From positions 62,001-126,000 of the forward strand of contig NZ_QJSR01000007.1 of the NCBI RefSeq assembly GCF_003217095.1: a stretch of 64,000 bases of DNA, written 5' to 3'. Position 1 is the stretch's first letter. Every line of letters begins with the position of its first letter. Source of the stretch: Rhizobium sp. PP-CC-3A-592. Lineage in GTDB: Bacteria; Pseudomonadota; Alphaproteobacteria; Rhizobiales; Rhizobiaceae. A program made the translations under genes and the position numbers. Positions 52,999 through 63,271 of the stretch are shown here, piece after piece. The notes beneath the pieces are model-generated. The model did not search any database and was not told the origin of the DNA. It saw only the letters and a list, made by a program, of their open reading frames with translations.

Positions 52999-54353
52999 CG
53001 CGGCATTCGCTGCGTCTGCGTCTTGCGCTCGCGGGTGCCGCCTCCGTGGCGCTCGCGCTCGTCGTTGCCTTCCTCGGCCTGTCGCTGCTGTTCGAGCGGC
53101 ACGTCGAGCGCCGGATCGTGGAGGAACTCAAGCTCCACCTCGACCAGGTTATCGCCGGACTCGATCGGGATCCCGCCGGTCGTCTCGACGTGACGCGCCC
53201 GCCGGCGGACCCGCGATTCCAGCGGCCTCTTTCGGGCCTCTACTGGTCGATCGAATATGACGACACCCGGCGTCAGTCCCGGTCGCTCTGGGACCAGACG
53301 CTGGCTCTTCCGGCATTGGCTCCGGGAGAGCCGAAGCAGTCGCTCGTCCAGGGCCCGGCCGATACCCGACTTCTGATGCTTGCGCGCCGGATCGTCACCG
53401 GTCCGAACCTTGGCGCACAGACAGTCCTCGCCGCCGTTGCGATCGACAGGCAGGAGATCGAGCGCGCCACGGCCGACTTTCGCCGTGACCTCGCGCCGCT
53501 GCTCGCGATCCTTGCCGTTCTTCTGTGCCTTGCCAGTTTCGCGCAGATCGTCGTCGGCCTGAGGCCGCTGAAGGTGCTGCGGAACCGCATCGCCGCCATC
53601 CGCACAGGTGAAGCAAAGCGCCTCGGCAGTGGCTTTCCCGATGAGGTGCTGCCACTGACGGCGGAAGTCGACGGCCTGCTTGCCTCACGGGAAGAGCAAC
53701 TGGAAAAGGCGCGTGAGCGTGCGGCCGATCTCGCACATGGCTTCAAGACGCCCCTGCAGGCGCTCACCGGCGATGTACTTCATCTGCGCGAGGCCGGCAT
53801 GGCGAGAGCCGCCGACGACATCGAGAGCGTGATCATCGGCATGCGCAGGCTGGTCGATCAGGAAATGGTGCGCGCGAGAATGGCGGGGCGCGACGTCACG
53901 GCGCGCGCCAGTCTCGCCGACGTCTCCGACCGCGTCATCAGCGTTCTCAGCCGAACGCCGCAAGGCGAGGCCATCGACTGGCACAACGGCTTGTCGGCAA
54001 CCGCCTGTGTCCGTCTGGATGCCGGGGACCTTGCCGAATTGCTGGGAAATATCCTCGAAAACGCGGCGCGATATGCGGAGGAAAGCGTGACGCTTCAAGC
54101 CGAGCGCATGGGCGACCGGATCCGCTTCTCGATCCGAGACGACGGCCCGGGCATACCGGAAGACAAGCTCTCCTACGTCCTGCGCCGTGGAGAACGGCTG
54201 GATACGACCAGTACCGGCGCAGGCCTCGGCTTTTCCATCGCGCAGAACATCGTGGAAGCCGCGCACGGCTCGATATTGCTCAGGAATGCTTCCCCCGGGC
54301 TTGAGGTCATTGTTGACCTTCCCGCTGCCGATGAACGGCTGCTTCCATCATAG
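52995..54353 (+). CDS. Membrane sensor histidine kinase
   Basis: A 452-residue kinase with TM helices at about 13-33 and 170-190, a 135-residue periplasmic sensor region, HAMP-like linker, H-box DLAHGFKTPLQAL with His248, N-box ILENAARYAEE near 350 and G-boxes DDGPGIPED and GAGLGFSIA. Partner of the overlapping response regulator. Signal unknown; the PepSY protein and a Ca-binding secreted protein next door suggest divalent cations or envelope state. Confidence 0.93.
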   Translation: MTRHSLRLRLALAGAASVALALVVAFLGLSLLFERHVERRIVEELKLHLDQVIAGLDRDPAGRLDVTRPPADPRFQRPLSGLYWSIEYDDTRRQSRSLWDQTLALPALAPGEPKQSLVQGPADTRLLMLARRIVTGPNLGAQTVLAAVAIDRQEIERATADFRRDLAPLLAILAVLLCLASFAQIVVGLRPLKVLRNRIAAIRTGEAKRLGSGFPDEVLPLTAEVDGLLASREEQLEKARERAADLAHGFKTPLQALTGDVLHLREAGMARAADDIESVIIGMRRLVDQEMVRARMAGRDVTARASLADVSDRVISVLSRTPQGEAIDWHNGLSATACVRLDAGDLAELLGNILENAARYAEESVTLQAERMGDRIRFSIRDDGPGIPEDKLSYVLRRGERLDTTSTGAGLGFSIAQNIVEAAHGSILLRNASPGLEVIVDLPAADERLLPS

Positions 54354-54404
54354 CGCCGGCTTGAGCTTCAGTGCGACAGCCGTGATGCGCCTGGCAAGCG
54401 TCGG

Positions 54405-56393
54405 CTATCTTGAGACGACGACCAGCTTGGGGAGTTGCCTGATCGGCCGAAGGCTCGTGGCGGGTGCGGGACGGCCGACATAGTAGCCCTGCATCAGGTC
54501 GATCTTCAAACGGTGCATGAGCGCGAAATGCTCTTCCGTCTCGACGCCTTCGACGAGGATCGTTGCCCCCCGATTGCGCGCCAGCCGCAAGATATCGTCG
54601 AGCATCGCGCAGCCGCGCTGGGTATCGCAATCGTGCAGAAACGACTTGTCGATCTTGATGCAATCGAAATCGATGAGGCGAAGCCAGGAGAGGCCGGCAA
54701 AGCCCGTGCCGAAATCATCGAGCCAGATCTTGATGCCAAGGGCGCGCAGGTCGCTGATGCAGCGCAGCAGGCTCGAATGGATCTCCATGTCCTGCCCCTC
54801 GGTGATCTCGAAGGCGAGGCGATCCCCGGTGAGGCAGAACTCGTCCAGAGTCCGTGCCACGAAGGCGACGAAACCGGGCGTCTTCAGCTGCAACGGCGAG
54901 ACGTTGACGCTGGCGACGGGCGCAAGATTGGTGACAAGCAGCTCCTCGCAGACGCGACGCAGAGCCCACTGTCCGAGATTGACGATCGCACCGGACCGCT
55001 CGGCCGCCGGGATGAACAACGACGGGGAGATGAAAGCGCCATCCGACATCTTCAGCCGCATCAGGGCCTCATAGGCATATGTCTTGCCCGTCGCCACGTC
55101 CTGCAGTGGCTGGTAGACCATCGACACGAGGCCTTGCGGTACGGCGATCTTCAGCAAGGCGGCAATATTTTCGCCGTCGTCACGATTGTTCGGATCGTTG
55201 ATATGGAACAGCTTGACGCAGTTGCGGCCGGAAGCCTTGGCGCTGTAGAGCGCGCGATCCGCCTGGTGGATCACCTTCTCGACCTTGGAAAGGTTTCGGT
55301 CCGCGGTAAAGGCCGCACCGACACTGACCGTCACCTTCGACGTTCCATCGCGTCGCTGCTCATGCAGGAGACCGAGATCCTCAACCGTTTGGCGAATGGC
55401 TTCGCAGAGTTCGGCCGTCTGCTGCTCAGATGCCACATGGGCAAGCAGGATAAACTCCTCGCCACCGAACCGGCCGACAGAGGCCTTGTGCTCCTCGGCA
55501 AATGCCCGCAGGGCCTGAGCGACCAGCACCAGACACTTGTCGCCGTCAAGATGGCCGTAGTAGTCGTTGTATCGCTTGAAGAAATCGACATCGACCAGAA
55601 TGACGGCGAAGGTGCGCCCGGCCTGCTGCCAGTCCCGCCAGAAATCGCGCAGACGATTGTCGATCGCGCGCCGGTTGGCAAGGCCCGTGAGTGGATCGGT
55701 ATGGGACAGCCGCAACAAGGCCTCGCCGCGCTCGGCCGCCTGTCGATGCTGGGCTTTCGCCTCGAGAGCGTTCAGGAAGACGTTGTAGCGCTCGAGGTTC
55801 AGCTTCCAGTTCACATAGGAGGTGAAGATGAAGCAGGAGAGGCAGAAGAGACCGAACGTGAACTTGTAGCTGTATCCGACATTCGGGAACCAGACGAGGC
55901 CGGCCAGAAAGATCAGCACGATGATGCCTGAGGCGACCACGGAGATCCGGAACGGGAAATTGAAAAACAGGTTCACGCTCATCATGAAGATGGCGCCGAA
56001 CACCATGTAATAGGACATGACGACCGAGTGTTCGCTCATCATGCTCGGTACGAGCCAGCCGGAATAGGCGAAGATCAGCGCAATCGCCGCCGTGCTATCG
56101 ACGGCGTCGGCCGTAGATGCCCGCCGCATCTGCAATTCCAGCGCGATCAACATAATGACGGAAATCGTGAAACGCGCGCCGACGACATACGGCGCGACGT
56201 CGCCGATCAAGAGAATGTCGCTGATCGAGAAGACGAGATAGACGAACACGGCAGCCCAGAGCCCACGGCGCGTCGATTGCTTGTGCGCGTTCTCGCCATG
56301 ACGCTTGTAAAGCTCGCGAAGGGTTACCTTCGGTTGCTGCAGCGGATCTCTCGATGCGCCGAACTCGATGGTGTCGGTCGACTTGTGCATCAT
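54405..56393 (-). CDS. Membrane GGDEF-EAL protein (cyclic di-GMP synthesis and breakdown)
   Basis: A 662-residue protein with about six TM helices in residues 45-205 (seen as hydrophobic blocks from AAVFVYLVFSISDILLI to FGLFCLSCFIFTSYV), then a GGDEF domain (about 230-395) with intact GGEEF in GRFGGEEFIL, and an EAL domain (about 405-655) with YEALMR, NVSPLQL, EITEG, DDFGTGFAGL, KIDKSF, EGVETEE and QGYYVGRP. Both active sites look complete, so it may switch between diguanylate cyclase and phosphodiesterase. The N-terminal integral-membrane sensor is of the unassigned multi-helix type. Divergent from the methyltransferase gene. Confidence 0.92.
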   Translation of the reverse strand: MMHKSTDTIEFGASRDPLQQPKVTLRELYKRHGENAHKQSTRRGLWAAVFVYLVFSISDILLIGDVAPYVVGARFTISVIMLIALELQMRRASTADAVDSTAAIALIFAYSGWLVPSMMSEHSVVMSYYMVFGAIFMMSVNLFFNFPFRISVVASGIIVLIFLAGLVWFPNVGYSYKFTFGLFCLSCFIFTSYVNWKLNLERYNVFLNALEAKAQHRQAAERGEALLRLSHTDPLTGLANRRAIDNRLRDFWRDWQQAGRTFAVILVDVDFFKRYNDYYGHLDGDKCLVLVAQALRAFAEEHKASVGRFGGEEFILLAHVASEQQTAELCEAIRQTVEDLGLLHEQRRDGTSKVTVSVGAAFTADRNLSKVEKVIHQADRALYSAKASGRNCVKLFHINDPNNRDDGENIAALLKIAVPQGLVSMVYQPLQDVATGKTYAYEALMRLKMSDGAFISPSLFIPAAERSGAIVNLGQWALRRVCEELLVTNLAPVASVNVSPLQLKTPGFVAFVARTLDEFCLTGDRLAFEITEGQDMEIHSSLLRCISDLRALGIKIWLDDFGTGFAGLSWLRLIDFDCIKIDKSFLHDCDTQRGCAMLDDILRLARNRGATILVEGVETEEHFALMHRLKIDLMQGYYVGRPAPATSLRPIRQLPKLVVVSR

Positions 56394-56684
56394 GCACTCT
56401 CCACCGCTTTCATTGCTGTGCCGACGTTATGCACCGGTACCCGGCGATCGGACCCTTGAATGGACGATACCGACAGACTGTTTCAATGTTTTATCACGCT
56501 TACAAATGCCGCGGCAAACATTAGCGAAAACGGCTTAACACTTCCTTTCCACCGCCCCGAACGCCTGTGCCGTACCGGGGCACGTGTGCCATTAACCAAC
56601 AAATCGAAACGTCCATGCATTTCCAGACAATTTGAGTCATCTCTTACGCGTCTTGTTAACCCAATGGTAACCAAAGGACGTAGC
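56394..56684. promoter_or_regulatory. Divergent control region between GGDEF-EAL and methyltransferase genes
   Basis: About 290 bases with both promoters. It holds TTAACA (56535-56540), TTAACCAA (56592-56599) and TTAACCCA (56656-56663), resembling CtrA half-sites (TTAACC). No reading frame with a start signal covers it. Confidence 0.3.
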
Positions 56685-57725
56685 GTGAAGAACCCACTCG
56701 CCGCTTTTGACGGGCAAAGCCTGATCACCCCGACCGCTGTCAACAGAGAGGTTTTCCCCACCGGAGCCCCTGCCGACGAACGGCAACTCCGGACCGCCAG
56801 AGACGAAGTGACGCTGATATTGCAGGTCGCCTCGCAGCAGATTCAGGCAGACCGTAGCCCCGATCAGATCATCGATCGCCTGATCCGCTCCCTTCACGAG
56901 AGCCGCGAAAAATACCGGGCGGTCTGGCCGGACCTCATCCCCATGGTCCAGGATCATCCGGTGGCCGCCTATTTCCACAACGATCCGTTCACCCGCTGGT
57001 CGTTCGAAAAGCCGCGCGGCTATTCCGGGGATGCGAGCCTGATCGACTTCATCTACGGCCACCCGGATATCGCAGCCGACGTCGAGCGCGCCTCGCCGCT
57101 CGGGCGCACACTCTACGAATACACGCGCAACGCCCCTTCCGCCGTGGCCGTGCGGGAACGTCGCGATCTTCTGACCCGCACCGTGGATGAAACCGCTGCC
57201 AAAGTGGGACCGGAAACGGAAGTGCTCGCGGTTGCGGCGGGACATCTCCGCGAGGCCGAGACATCCCGCGCTCTACGTGAGGGCGGGATCAAGCGATGGG
57301 TGGCGCTCGACCAAGACCCCCTGAGCGTCGGCCGCACCATGCGCGATTTTAACGGCACGCCCATCGACGCGATGGACGGCTCGGTACGCGGTCTTTTGAA
57401 AAATGCCTACAGTCTCGGGCAGTTCGACCTGATCTATGCCGCCGGCCTCTACGACTACCTGGCCGACAAGGTCGCCGTGAAGCTGACGCAGACGTGCCTT
57501 TCGATGCTGAAGCCCGGCGGAATGTTCCTGTTCGCCAACTTCTCCACGGAAGTTCCCGACGACGGCTACATGGAGACGATGATGAACTGGACGCTTCTCC
57601 TGCGGTCGCAGTCGGAGATGTGGTCGATCATCGAGGCGAGCCTCGAAGGGCAACAGGCGGAGAAGAGCGTCTTCTTCGGCGCAAACCGCAACATCATCTA
57701 CGGCACCATCCGTAAGCCGCAATAA
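56685..57725 (+). CDS. Class I SAM-dependent methyltransferase-like protein
   Basis: A 346-residue protein. The N-terminal half is helical (VTLILQVASQQIQADRS); the C-terminal half is a Rossmann methyltransferase with the SAM loop EVLAVAAGHLREAE near residue 180, ALDQDP near 207, and the segment IYAAGLYDYLADKVAVKL near 247 followed by LKPGGMFLFANFS. The AGLYDYL pattern recalls PhcB-type methyltransferases linked to fatty-acid methyl-ester signalling in Ralstonia; that link is tentative. The GTG at 56685 has AAAGGA six bases upstream and is preferred over ATG 56664; a longer frame reaches 56460 but is not protein-like. Confidence 0.8.
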   Translation: MKNPLAAFDGQSLITPTAVNREVFPTGAPADERQLRTARDEVTLILQVASQQIQADRSPDQIIDRLIRSLHESREKYRAVWPDLIPMVQDHPVAAYFHNDPFTRWSFEKPRGYSGDASLIDFIYGHPDIAADVERASPLGRTLYEYTRNAPSAVAVRERRDLLTRTVDETAAKVGPETEVLAVAAGHLREAETSRALREGGIKRWVALDQDPLSVGRTMRDFNGTPIDAMDGSVRGLLKNAYSLGQFDLIYAAGLYDYLADKVAVKLTQTCLSMLKPGGMFLFANFSTEVPDDGYMETMMNWTLLLRSQSEMWSIIEASLEGQQAEKSVFFGANRNIIYGTIRKPQ

Positions 57726-57745
57726 GCGCCCCGGCGCACTTCTCG

Positions 57746-57770
57746 TTCGGCCGCTCGCGCGGCCGAATTT
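57746..57770 (+). terminator. Intrinsic terminator after the methyltransferase gene
   Basis: TTCGGCCGC (57746-57754) and GCGGCCGAA (57759-57767) form a perfect 9-bp stem with a TCGC tetraloop, followed by TTT. It lies 20 bases after the methyltransferase stop. Confidence 0.7.
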
Positions 57771-57856
57771 GCGGCCTCTGACAAAACGAAAAACTGCCGC
57801 GTCGTGAAACTCTTTTCGATCCGCCGTCGTCTTCCTCCACTTGGTCCGGAGGAAAA

Positions 57857-58126
57857 ATGCATATTACGAGAGCGCAGTGGCTCAACTTGGCGTCGGAACG
57901 GCACTCCATCAGGCACATCTACAGCCTGTGCCTTCTCGTCCACGGTGGCGACATCTTCAGCTACAAGGAGCGCCACCTGGCCGGTCGCCTTATTCAAAAG
58001 CTGGACGGCATCGTGCATCTGGCGATGACGGCAAGCGAAGATGCGAAAGCCATTGCAGACAATTTCTCGCTGCTGGAAACCCAGGTCGCCAAGCGACTGG
58101 AGCGCTTCCAGCCGCCCCGGCGATGA
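57857..58126 (+). CDS. Small hypothetical helical protein
   Basis: An 89-residue protein (starts MHITRAQWLNLASERHSI) predicted to be mostly helical from its heptad-like pattern, with no signal peptide or TM helix. Function unknown. GGAGG lies five bases before the ATG, giving good support for translation. It follows the terminator of the methyltransferase gene, so it is a separate unit, and it faces the ABC ATPase gene with only 20 bases between stops. Confidence 0.65.
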   Translation: MHITRAQWLNLASERHSIRHIYSLCLLVHGGDIFSYKERHLAGRLIQKLDGIVHLAMTASEDAKAIADNFSLLETQVAKRLERFQPPRR

Positions 58127-58146
58127 CAGGGCAGATCACACACGCG

Positions 58147-59310
58147 TCACATGTCCTGCCGTATGCGCAGGCCTGCCGCATCGAACAGCCGGATCGCGTC
58201 CGGCGACCATGACAGCACGATGCGGTCGCCGGGCTTCACCGCACCGGGTGAACGGTACTCAACGGTTACCGTCTGGCGATCGGCAAGCTGGCAATAGAGA
58301 TACTGCGTCCCGCCGAGATACTCCGAAAAGTCGATGGTTGCCGTGAGCGAGCGACCATCGACGATCTCCTGACCGACCGTGAGATGCTCGGGCCGGATGC
58401 CGAAGGTGATGTCCTCCTCGCGATCCCCCGACGCCGTTTGAAACGGCGCTGCGAGCGTCGCATCGGCCAGCTTGAGGCTTTCCGGCCCCACGCGCTTCGC
58501 TTTCAAGAGGTTCATCCGCGGCGACCCGATGAAGCCGGCGACGAAGCTGTTGGCCGGGTTCTCGTAAATCTCGCGCGGGCTGCCGACCTGTTCGATCCGC
58601 CCTTCCCGCAAGACCACGATCATGTCCGCCAGGGTCATCGCTTCCGTCTGGTCGTGCGTCACGTAGATCATCGTGTTGCCGAGTTCGCGGTGAAGCCGGG
58701 CGATCTCGATGCGCATGGAGACGCGAAGCTCCGCGTCGAGGTTCGACAGCGGCTCGTCGAACAGGAAGACGTCCGGCTTGCGCACGATGGCGCGGCCGAT
58801 GGCAACGCGCTGGCGCTGGCCGCCGGAAAGCTGCCCCGGACGCCGGTCGAGAAGATGGTCGGTCTTGAGGATGGCGGATGCCGCCGCGACACGGCGCTCG
58901 ATCTCCGCCTTCGGGGTGTTCGCCATCTTCAGGCCGAAGGCAAGGTTGTCGCGAACGCTCATATGGGGATAAAGCGCATAGGACTGGAAGACCATCGCAA
59001 TGCCGCGATCCGACGGATCAAGATCGGTCACGTCGCGTCCCTTAATGGCGATCAGCCCGTCCGACACCTCTTCGAGCCCCGCAATCATGCGCAGCAATGT
59101 GGATTTTCCGCAGCCTGATGGGCCGACGAAGACGGTGAAGGCACCCTCCGGGATCGACAGGTCGATTCCATGGATGATGTCCAGACTGCCGAAGGACTTT
59201 CGGACGCCCGACAGGCGAACGCCCCCGGTCGCAGCGCCGTCTTCGCCGTCAGGCCCGGCTATCGCTCCGCCCGGCCAGGCAGGTAAGCGGGCATCTTGAG
59301 CCAGGCTCAT
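58147..59310 (-). CDS. Carbohydrate ABC importer ATPase (MalK/UgpC type)
   Basis: A 387-residue ATPase with an N-terminal extension of about 30 residues, Walker [10 protein letters not shown] near 61, signature LSGGQRQR near 158, Walker [13 protein letters not shown] near 178 and a C-terminal TOBE domain. Last gene of the GH127 operon, overlapping the glycosidase gene by four bases. It should energise the permeases at 61296 and 62234. Confidence 0.93.
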   Translation of the reverse strand: MSLAQDARLPAWPGGAIAGPDGEDGAATGGVRLSGVRKSFGSLDIIHGIDLSIPEGAFTVFVGPSGCGKSTLLRMIAGLEEVSDGLIAIKGRDVTDLDPSDRGIAMVFQSYALYPHMSVRDNLAFGLKMANTPKAEIERRVAAASAILKTDHLLDRRPGQLSGGQRQRVAIGRAIVRKPDVFLFDEPLSNLDAELRVSMRIEIARLHRELGNTMIYVTHDQTEAMTLADMIVVLREGRIEQVGSPREIYENPANSFVAGFIGSPRMNLLKAKRVGPESLKLADATLAAPFQTASGDREEDITFGIRPEHLTVGQEIVDGRSLTATIDFSEYLGGTQYLYCQLADRQTVTVEYRSPGAVKPGDRIVLSWSPDAIRLFDAAGLRIRQDM

Positions 59311-61277
59311 TTCATCCCTCCCTTGCCGTCGCGCATCCAGACCAGCATTTCGCCCGGCTCACGGTTGTCCCAGAGATGATAGGGAACGAACCGTGCGGTC
59401 ACCTTCGTGGCCTGCGGCGGCGCCTCGCGATAGAGCGTTTCGCCCCAGTCGGCCTCATCCCGCTCGGCCGAGATTTCGAGCGCGATCGCATCGTTCAGGC
59501 CGGGCATCGGACGTTCGGTCGCGGATGCCGGCTCGCCGGTGATCGTCAGCCTCTGCAGGCCGGTGCCGTTGTCCGTCTCTTCCGTGCAATAGACCAGCGG
59601 ACCACGCACGAGCGCGACGCGGCCGGCATCCTGGCGGATCAACGGATTGGCCCGCAAAAGCCGCGGCGCGAGCGGCAGGTCGAGCACGATCTCGTCCTTG
59701 TCGGACCATTCCCGCTCGATCCGCGCATAGCCATCGACCATCACCTGGTCGAGATCGACCGGCACGCCGTTGACCGAGAGCATCGGCCCCTTGCACCATG
59801 CGGGAATGCGCAGCGACAGCGTGAAGCGGGCAGGCTTGGCAAGACCGACGTCGAAGCGGATGGCTCCATTCCAGGGATAGCGCGTTTCCTGGGACAACGA
59901 GACCTCTTCACCTCCAATCTCGAACCGCGCCTTGCCTTCTCCGTAGAGATGAACCGCGATCTCGTCGTCCGAGACGGCATACATGTAGGACCCAATGGAG
60001 GCGAGCAGCCGGGCGATGTTCGGCGGGCAGCACGGGCACGGATGCCAGGTCCAGCGATGGTGCTTGCCCGCACTTTCGAGCGGGTTGTCGTAGAAGAAGC
60101 GCGTTCCGTCGAGCGAAAGACCCACCATCGCGCCGTTATAGAGCGCCTGCTCCATGATATCGGCATAACGGCGATCGGGGCCGCGACCGAGCATGCGCGC
60201 AGCCCAGAACACGATGCCGACCGAGGCGCAGGTCTCGTTATAGGCGCTCTCGTTCGGCATGTCGTAGGGATCGGTAAAGCCCTCGTTCGCCGCGGAGGGG
60301 CCAATGCCGCCGGTGACGTACATCTGCCGGGTGACGAGATCGCTCCAGAGCGTTTCGAGTGCGCCCGTCAGGCTGTCGTCACTATATTCCGTCGCGATAT
60401 CGGCCATGCCGGAATAGAGGTACATGGCACGCACGGCGTGGCCGACGACCCGGGTCTGCTCGCGCACGGGCTGGTGAGACTGGTTGTATTCAAAGCTGTG
60501 GAAGACGAATTTTTTCGCCTCGCGACCGTCGCGTTTCGCTTCTTCGATGAAGAAGTGCGGCTCGGTGCCACGTTCGTCGATGAAGTATTTCGACAGGTCG
60601 AGATACTTCTGCTCGCCGGTCACACGGGCGAGTTTGACCAGCGCCAGCTCGATTTCCTCGTGTCCGTCATAGCCCGGGATCTGGCCTTCGCCATGGCCGA
60701 AGACGGTGATCATATAGTCCGCGAACCGCGCCATGACATCGAGAAGCTTGCGCTTGCCCGTCGCTTGGTAGTAGGCGACAGCCCCTTCGATCAGGTGGCC
60801 GGCGCAGTAGAGTTCGTGAAAATCCCGCAGGTTCGTCCAGCGGCGGCCGGGCTGCACGCGCTGGAACCAGCCGTTCAGATAGCCATCCTCGTCCTGCAGC
60901 GTCTCATAGAGATCGGCGATCTGGTCGACGCGGGCCTCCAGCTCGGGGTTGGGCGAACGGAAGAGCGAATAGGCGACCGTCTCGATCGACTTGCCCAGAT
61001 CGCTGTCCCAGAACATCTGGGTCGAGCCGTCCCAGGGCTGGATCGGCAGCACGACGCCGGGGCTTGGAAGGCTGACGTCGATGGCGGTGAGCATGCCGGC
61101 CTCGACGCAACGGTCGAGCAGCGTCTTTGCCGTCGTTGCGCAGATGGCATCCTGTCGCTCACCGAAGAGACCGCCAAGCGTGACGCTCGGGACCGGCAGC
61201 GGCCGGAATTTGCGGTCTTTGCGGGAATGCGGGCGGGTCTGGTTCTCGGTATGCACGTTGCTATCCATGGCTTTCAC
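59307..61277 (-). CDS. GH127 beta-L-arabinofuranosidase
   Basis: A 656-residue cytoplasmic glycosidase (no signal peptide) of family GH127. The zinc-thiolate active site can be placed: Glu348 and Cys350 in NETCASVG, Cys416 and Cys417 in [10 protein letters not shown]. These match Glu338, Cys340, nucleophile Cys417 and Cys418 of the Bifidobacterium enzyme HypBA1. It removes beta-L-arabinofuranose from short oligosaccharides such as hydroxyproline-linked arabinans of plant extensin. The neighbouring importer would bring such oligosaccharides in, so cleavage happens inside the cell. Substrate linkage is inferred from the family. Confidence 0.93.
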   Translation of the reverse strand: MKAMDSNVHTENQTRPHSRKDRKFRPLPVPSVTLGGLFGERQDAICATTAKTLLDRCVEAGMLTAIDVSLPSPGVVLPIQPWDGSTQMFWDSDLGKSIETVAYSLFRSPNPELEARVDQIADLYETLQDEDGYLNGWFQRVQPGRRWTNLRDFHELYCAGHLIEGAVAYYQATGKRKLLDVMARFADYMITVFGHGEGQIPGYDGHEEIELALVKLARVTGEQKYLDLSKYFIDERGTEPHFFIEEAKRDGREAKKFVFHSFEYNQSHQPVREQTRVVGHAVRAMYLYSGMADIATEYSDDSLTGALETLWSDLVTRQMYVTGGIGPSAANEGFTDPYDMPNESAYNETCASVGIVFWAARMLGRGPDRRYADIMEQALYNGAMVGLSLDGTRFFYDNPLESAGKHHRWTWHPCPCCPPNIARLLASIGSYMYAVSDDEIAVHLYGEGKARFEIGGEEVSLSQETRYPWNGAIRFDVGLAKPARFTLSLRIPAWCKGPMLSVNGVPVDLDQVMVDGYARIEREWSDKDEIVLDLPLAPRLLRANPLIRQDAGRVALVRGPLVYCTEETDNGTGLQRLTITGEPASATERPMPGLNDAIALEISAERDEADWGETLYREAPPQATKVTARFVPYHLWDNREPGEMLVWMRDGKGGMK

Positions 61278-61295
61278 TTTCGGAATGAGGAGGCA

Positions 61296-62237
61296 TCACT
61301 TGACGGCACCGGCCATGAGGCCGCGCATGTAGTAGCGTTGGAGGAGAAGAAAGATGATGAGGCAGGGGATCGTCATGACGACCACGCCGGCCTGGACCGC
61401 GCCCCAGTTGATCGCGCCGAGACGGCCGGCCCGTACCGCCATCATGAGGACGGGCATGGTGTAGTTGTCGTTGCTGGAGAGAAGCACGAGCGCCGCGAGA
61501 AACTCGTTCCAGGCATTGAGGAAGGCGAAGATCGCGACGGTGGCGGCGCCCGGAAGGACAAGCGGCAGGAGCACGCGCACCAGCAACTTCAGATCCCGCG
61601 CCCCGTCGATCCGCGCAGCCTCTTCGATCTCCTTCGGCACGGCATCGAAGGCATTGCGCATCATGAACACGGAGAAGGGCAGTTGCAGCGTGACATAGAC
61701 CAGCACCAGCCCGAAGAGCGAATTGTTGAGCCCGAGCTTTGCCAAGATGATGAACAGCGGCGTCAGAATCGATTGGAACGGGATCATCAGCGTCGCGATG
61801 ATCAGCACGAACAGCGTGTTCTTCAGCGGGAAGCGATAGCGCGAGAATCCGTAGCCCGCGAGCAGGCTGATGGCGACGGTGAGGACGACGGTGGCGAGCG
61901 AGACGATGAGCGAATTCAGCGTATGCTGCCAGACACCCGCACCGAACGTATCGAGCGAGCGATAGGAATCGAGGCTGAAACCCGTCGTCGGCCAAGGCGG
62001 CAACGGCGGGGTCATGCCTTCCGCACCGCTTCTGAACGAGGCGAGAAAGGCGATGGCGAAGGGTGCGAGGAAGAAGAGGACGATGGCGACGCCGGCCGTG
62101 TGGTAGGCGACCGCTCCATTGCGCTTGCGGCGCGCACGGGCGAGCTTTGCGGCCTCGTTTGCCGGGTTTGGTCTTACCTCTATGGCGTGTCCGGCCGCTG
62201 TCATGGTCGGGGAGAGTGCTGTTGGAGTCATGGTCAT
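61296..62237 (-). CDS. Carbohydrate ABC importer permease, MalG type
   Basis: A 313-residue CUT1 permease: first TM AVAYHTAGVAIVLFFLAPFAIAFLASF, EAA loop EIEEAARIDGARDLKLLVRVLLPLV near residue 205, C-terminal YYMRGLMAGAVK. The start at 62237 overlaps the stop of the MalF-type gene by four bases; an ATG two codons later is the alternative. A much longer frame reading into the upstream gene is discarded. Confidence 0.93.
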   Translation of the reverse strand: MTMTPTALSPTMTAAGHAIEVRPNPANEAAKLARARRKRNGAVAYHTAGVAIVLFFLAPFAIAFLASFRSGAEGMTPPLPPWPTTGFSLDSYRSLDTFGAGVWQHTLNSLIVSLATVVLTVAISLLAGYGFSRYRFPLKNTLFVLIIATLMIPFQSILTPLFIILAKLGLNNSLFGLVLVYVTLQLPFSVFMMRNAFDAVPKEIEEAARIDGARDLKLLVRVLLPLVLPGAATVAIFAFLNAWNEFLAALVLLSSNDNYTMPVLMMAVRAGRLGAINWGAVQAGVVVMTIPCLIIFLLLQRYYMRGLMAGAVK

Positions 62238-63151
62238 GCCTTGTCGTCTCCGACCTTCAGCAGCCAGAGCTGCACGATGCTGATGGCAACGAGGATGGCG
62301 AGCAACACGATGGAGAGCGAAGCGCCGTAGCCGAGGTTGAAGGACACGAAGGACTGGTTGAAGATGTAATAGACGACCGAGATCATCCGGTTCTGGGGGC
62401 CGCCGGCCGTCATGATGTAGAACTGGTCGAAGGCGAGGATCGAACCGGTGACGGAGATGATGAGGGCCAGCGCGATCGTGCGGCGCATCAAAGGAAGCGT
62501 CAGATAGCGAAACCGTTGCCAACGCTTCGCCCCGTCGATGCGCGCCGCCTCGACGATATCTGCCGGAATGGCCTGCAGGCCGGTGAGCAGGATGATCATG
62601 GTGAAGCCCGCGACCTTCCAGACGACCATGACGATGATGGTGAGAAACGCGCTGTCGAAGCTCGCGAGCAGGTTGGGGCTGCGCTCGACGATGCCGAGTG
62701 CCCTGAGGAGTGGCCCGATGAAGCCACTGTCCACATTGGCAAGCCACACCCACAGGAGCGATGCGGTCGCCAGCCCCACGACGACGGGCAGGAAGATGAC
62801 GGTGCGATAGGCGCCCACGAAACGCCGCTGCTTTTCCACGAAGAGCGCCAGCGGAAAGGCAACGGCGAAGATCGCGATGGTGGCGACGACCGTGTAAAGC
62901 GCCGTGAACCGGAGCGCTGACAGGAACCGCGTGTCATTGATCATGCGGATATAGTTGTTGATGCCGATCCAGCGCTGAGCACCCATCAGCGGCCAGGCAT
63001 GCAGGCTCATCCAGGCGGTCATCATGACCGGAATGACGAAGAACAGGATGACAAGCGCCATGGCAGGCGCGATGTACAAAATACCACGCCAGGCCGACGA
63101 TCTCGGCTTCGGGCGTCCCGCGGCGCGCGACAGGTTGGGAACGACGGTCAT
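62234..63151 (-). CDS. Carbohydrate ABC importer permease, MalF type
   Basis: A 305-residue permease with six TM helices and the EAA loop DIVEAARIDGAKRWQRFRYLTLPLM near residue 207. ATG 63151 is used; a GTG at 63172 would add seven residues, and neither has a clear ribosome site. Follows the binding-protein gene after about 120 bases. Confidence 0.92.
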   Translation of the reverse strand: MTVVPNLSRAAGRPKPRSSAWRGILYIAPAMALVILFFVIPVMMTAWMSLHAWPLMGAQRWIGINNYIRMINDTRFLSALRFTALYTVVATIAIFAVAFPLALFVEKQRRFVGAYRTVIFLPVVVGLATASLLWVWLANVDSGFIGPLLRALGIVERSPNLLASFDSAFLTIIVMVVWKVAGFTMIILLTGLQAIPADIVEAARIDGAKRWQRFRYLTLPLMRRTIALALIISVTGSILAFDQFYIMTAGGPQNRMISVVYYIFNQSFVSFNLGYGASLSIVLLAILVAISIVQLWLLKVGDDKA

Positions 63152-63271
63152 GAGCAAGATCTCACACTTCACGGTCCGGCCGACGACCCGATCGACGTCG
63201 GGCGCGGTCGCTGAAGGAACCGGGCGGAGGGGATAGGCTCCCCCTCCGCCCGCGGGCGACCAAGGGGAGGA

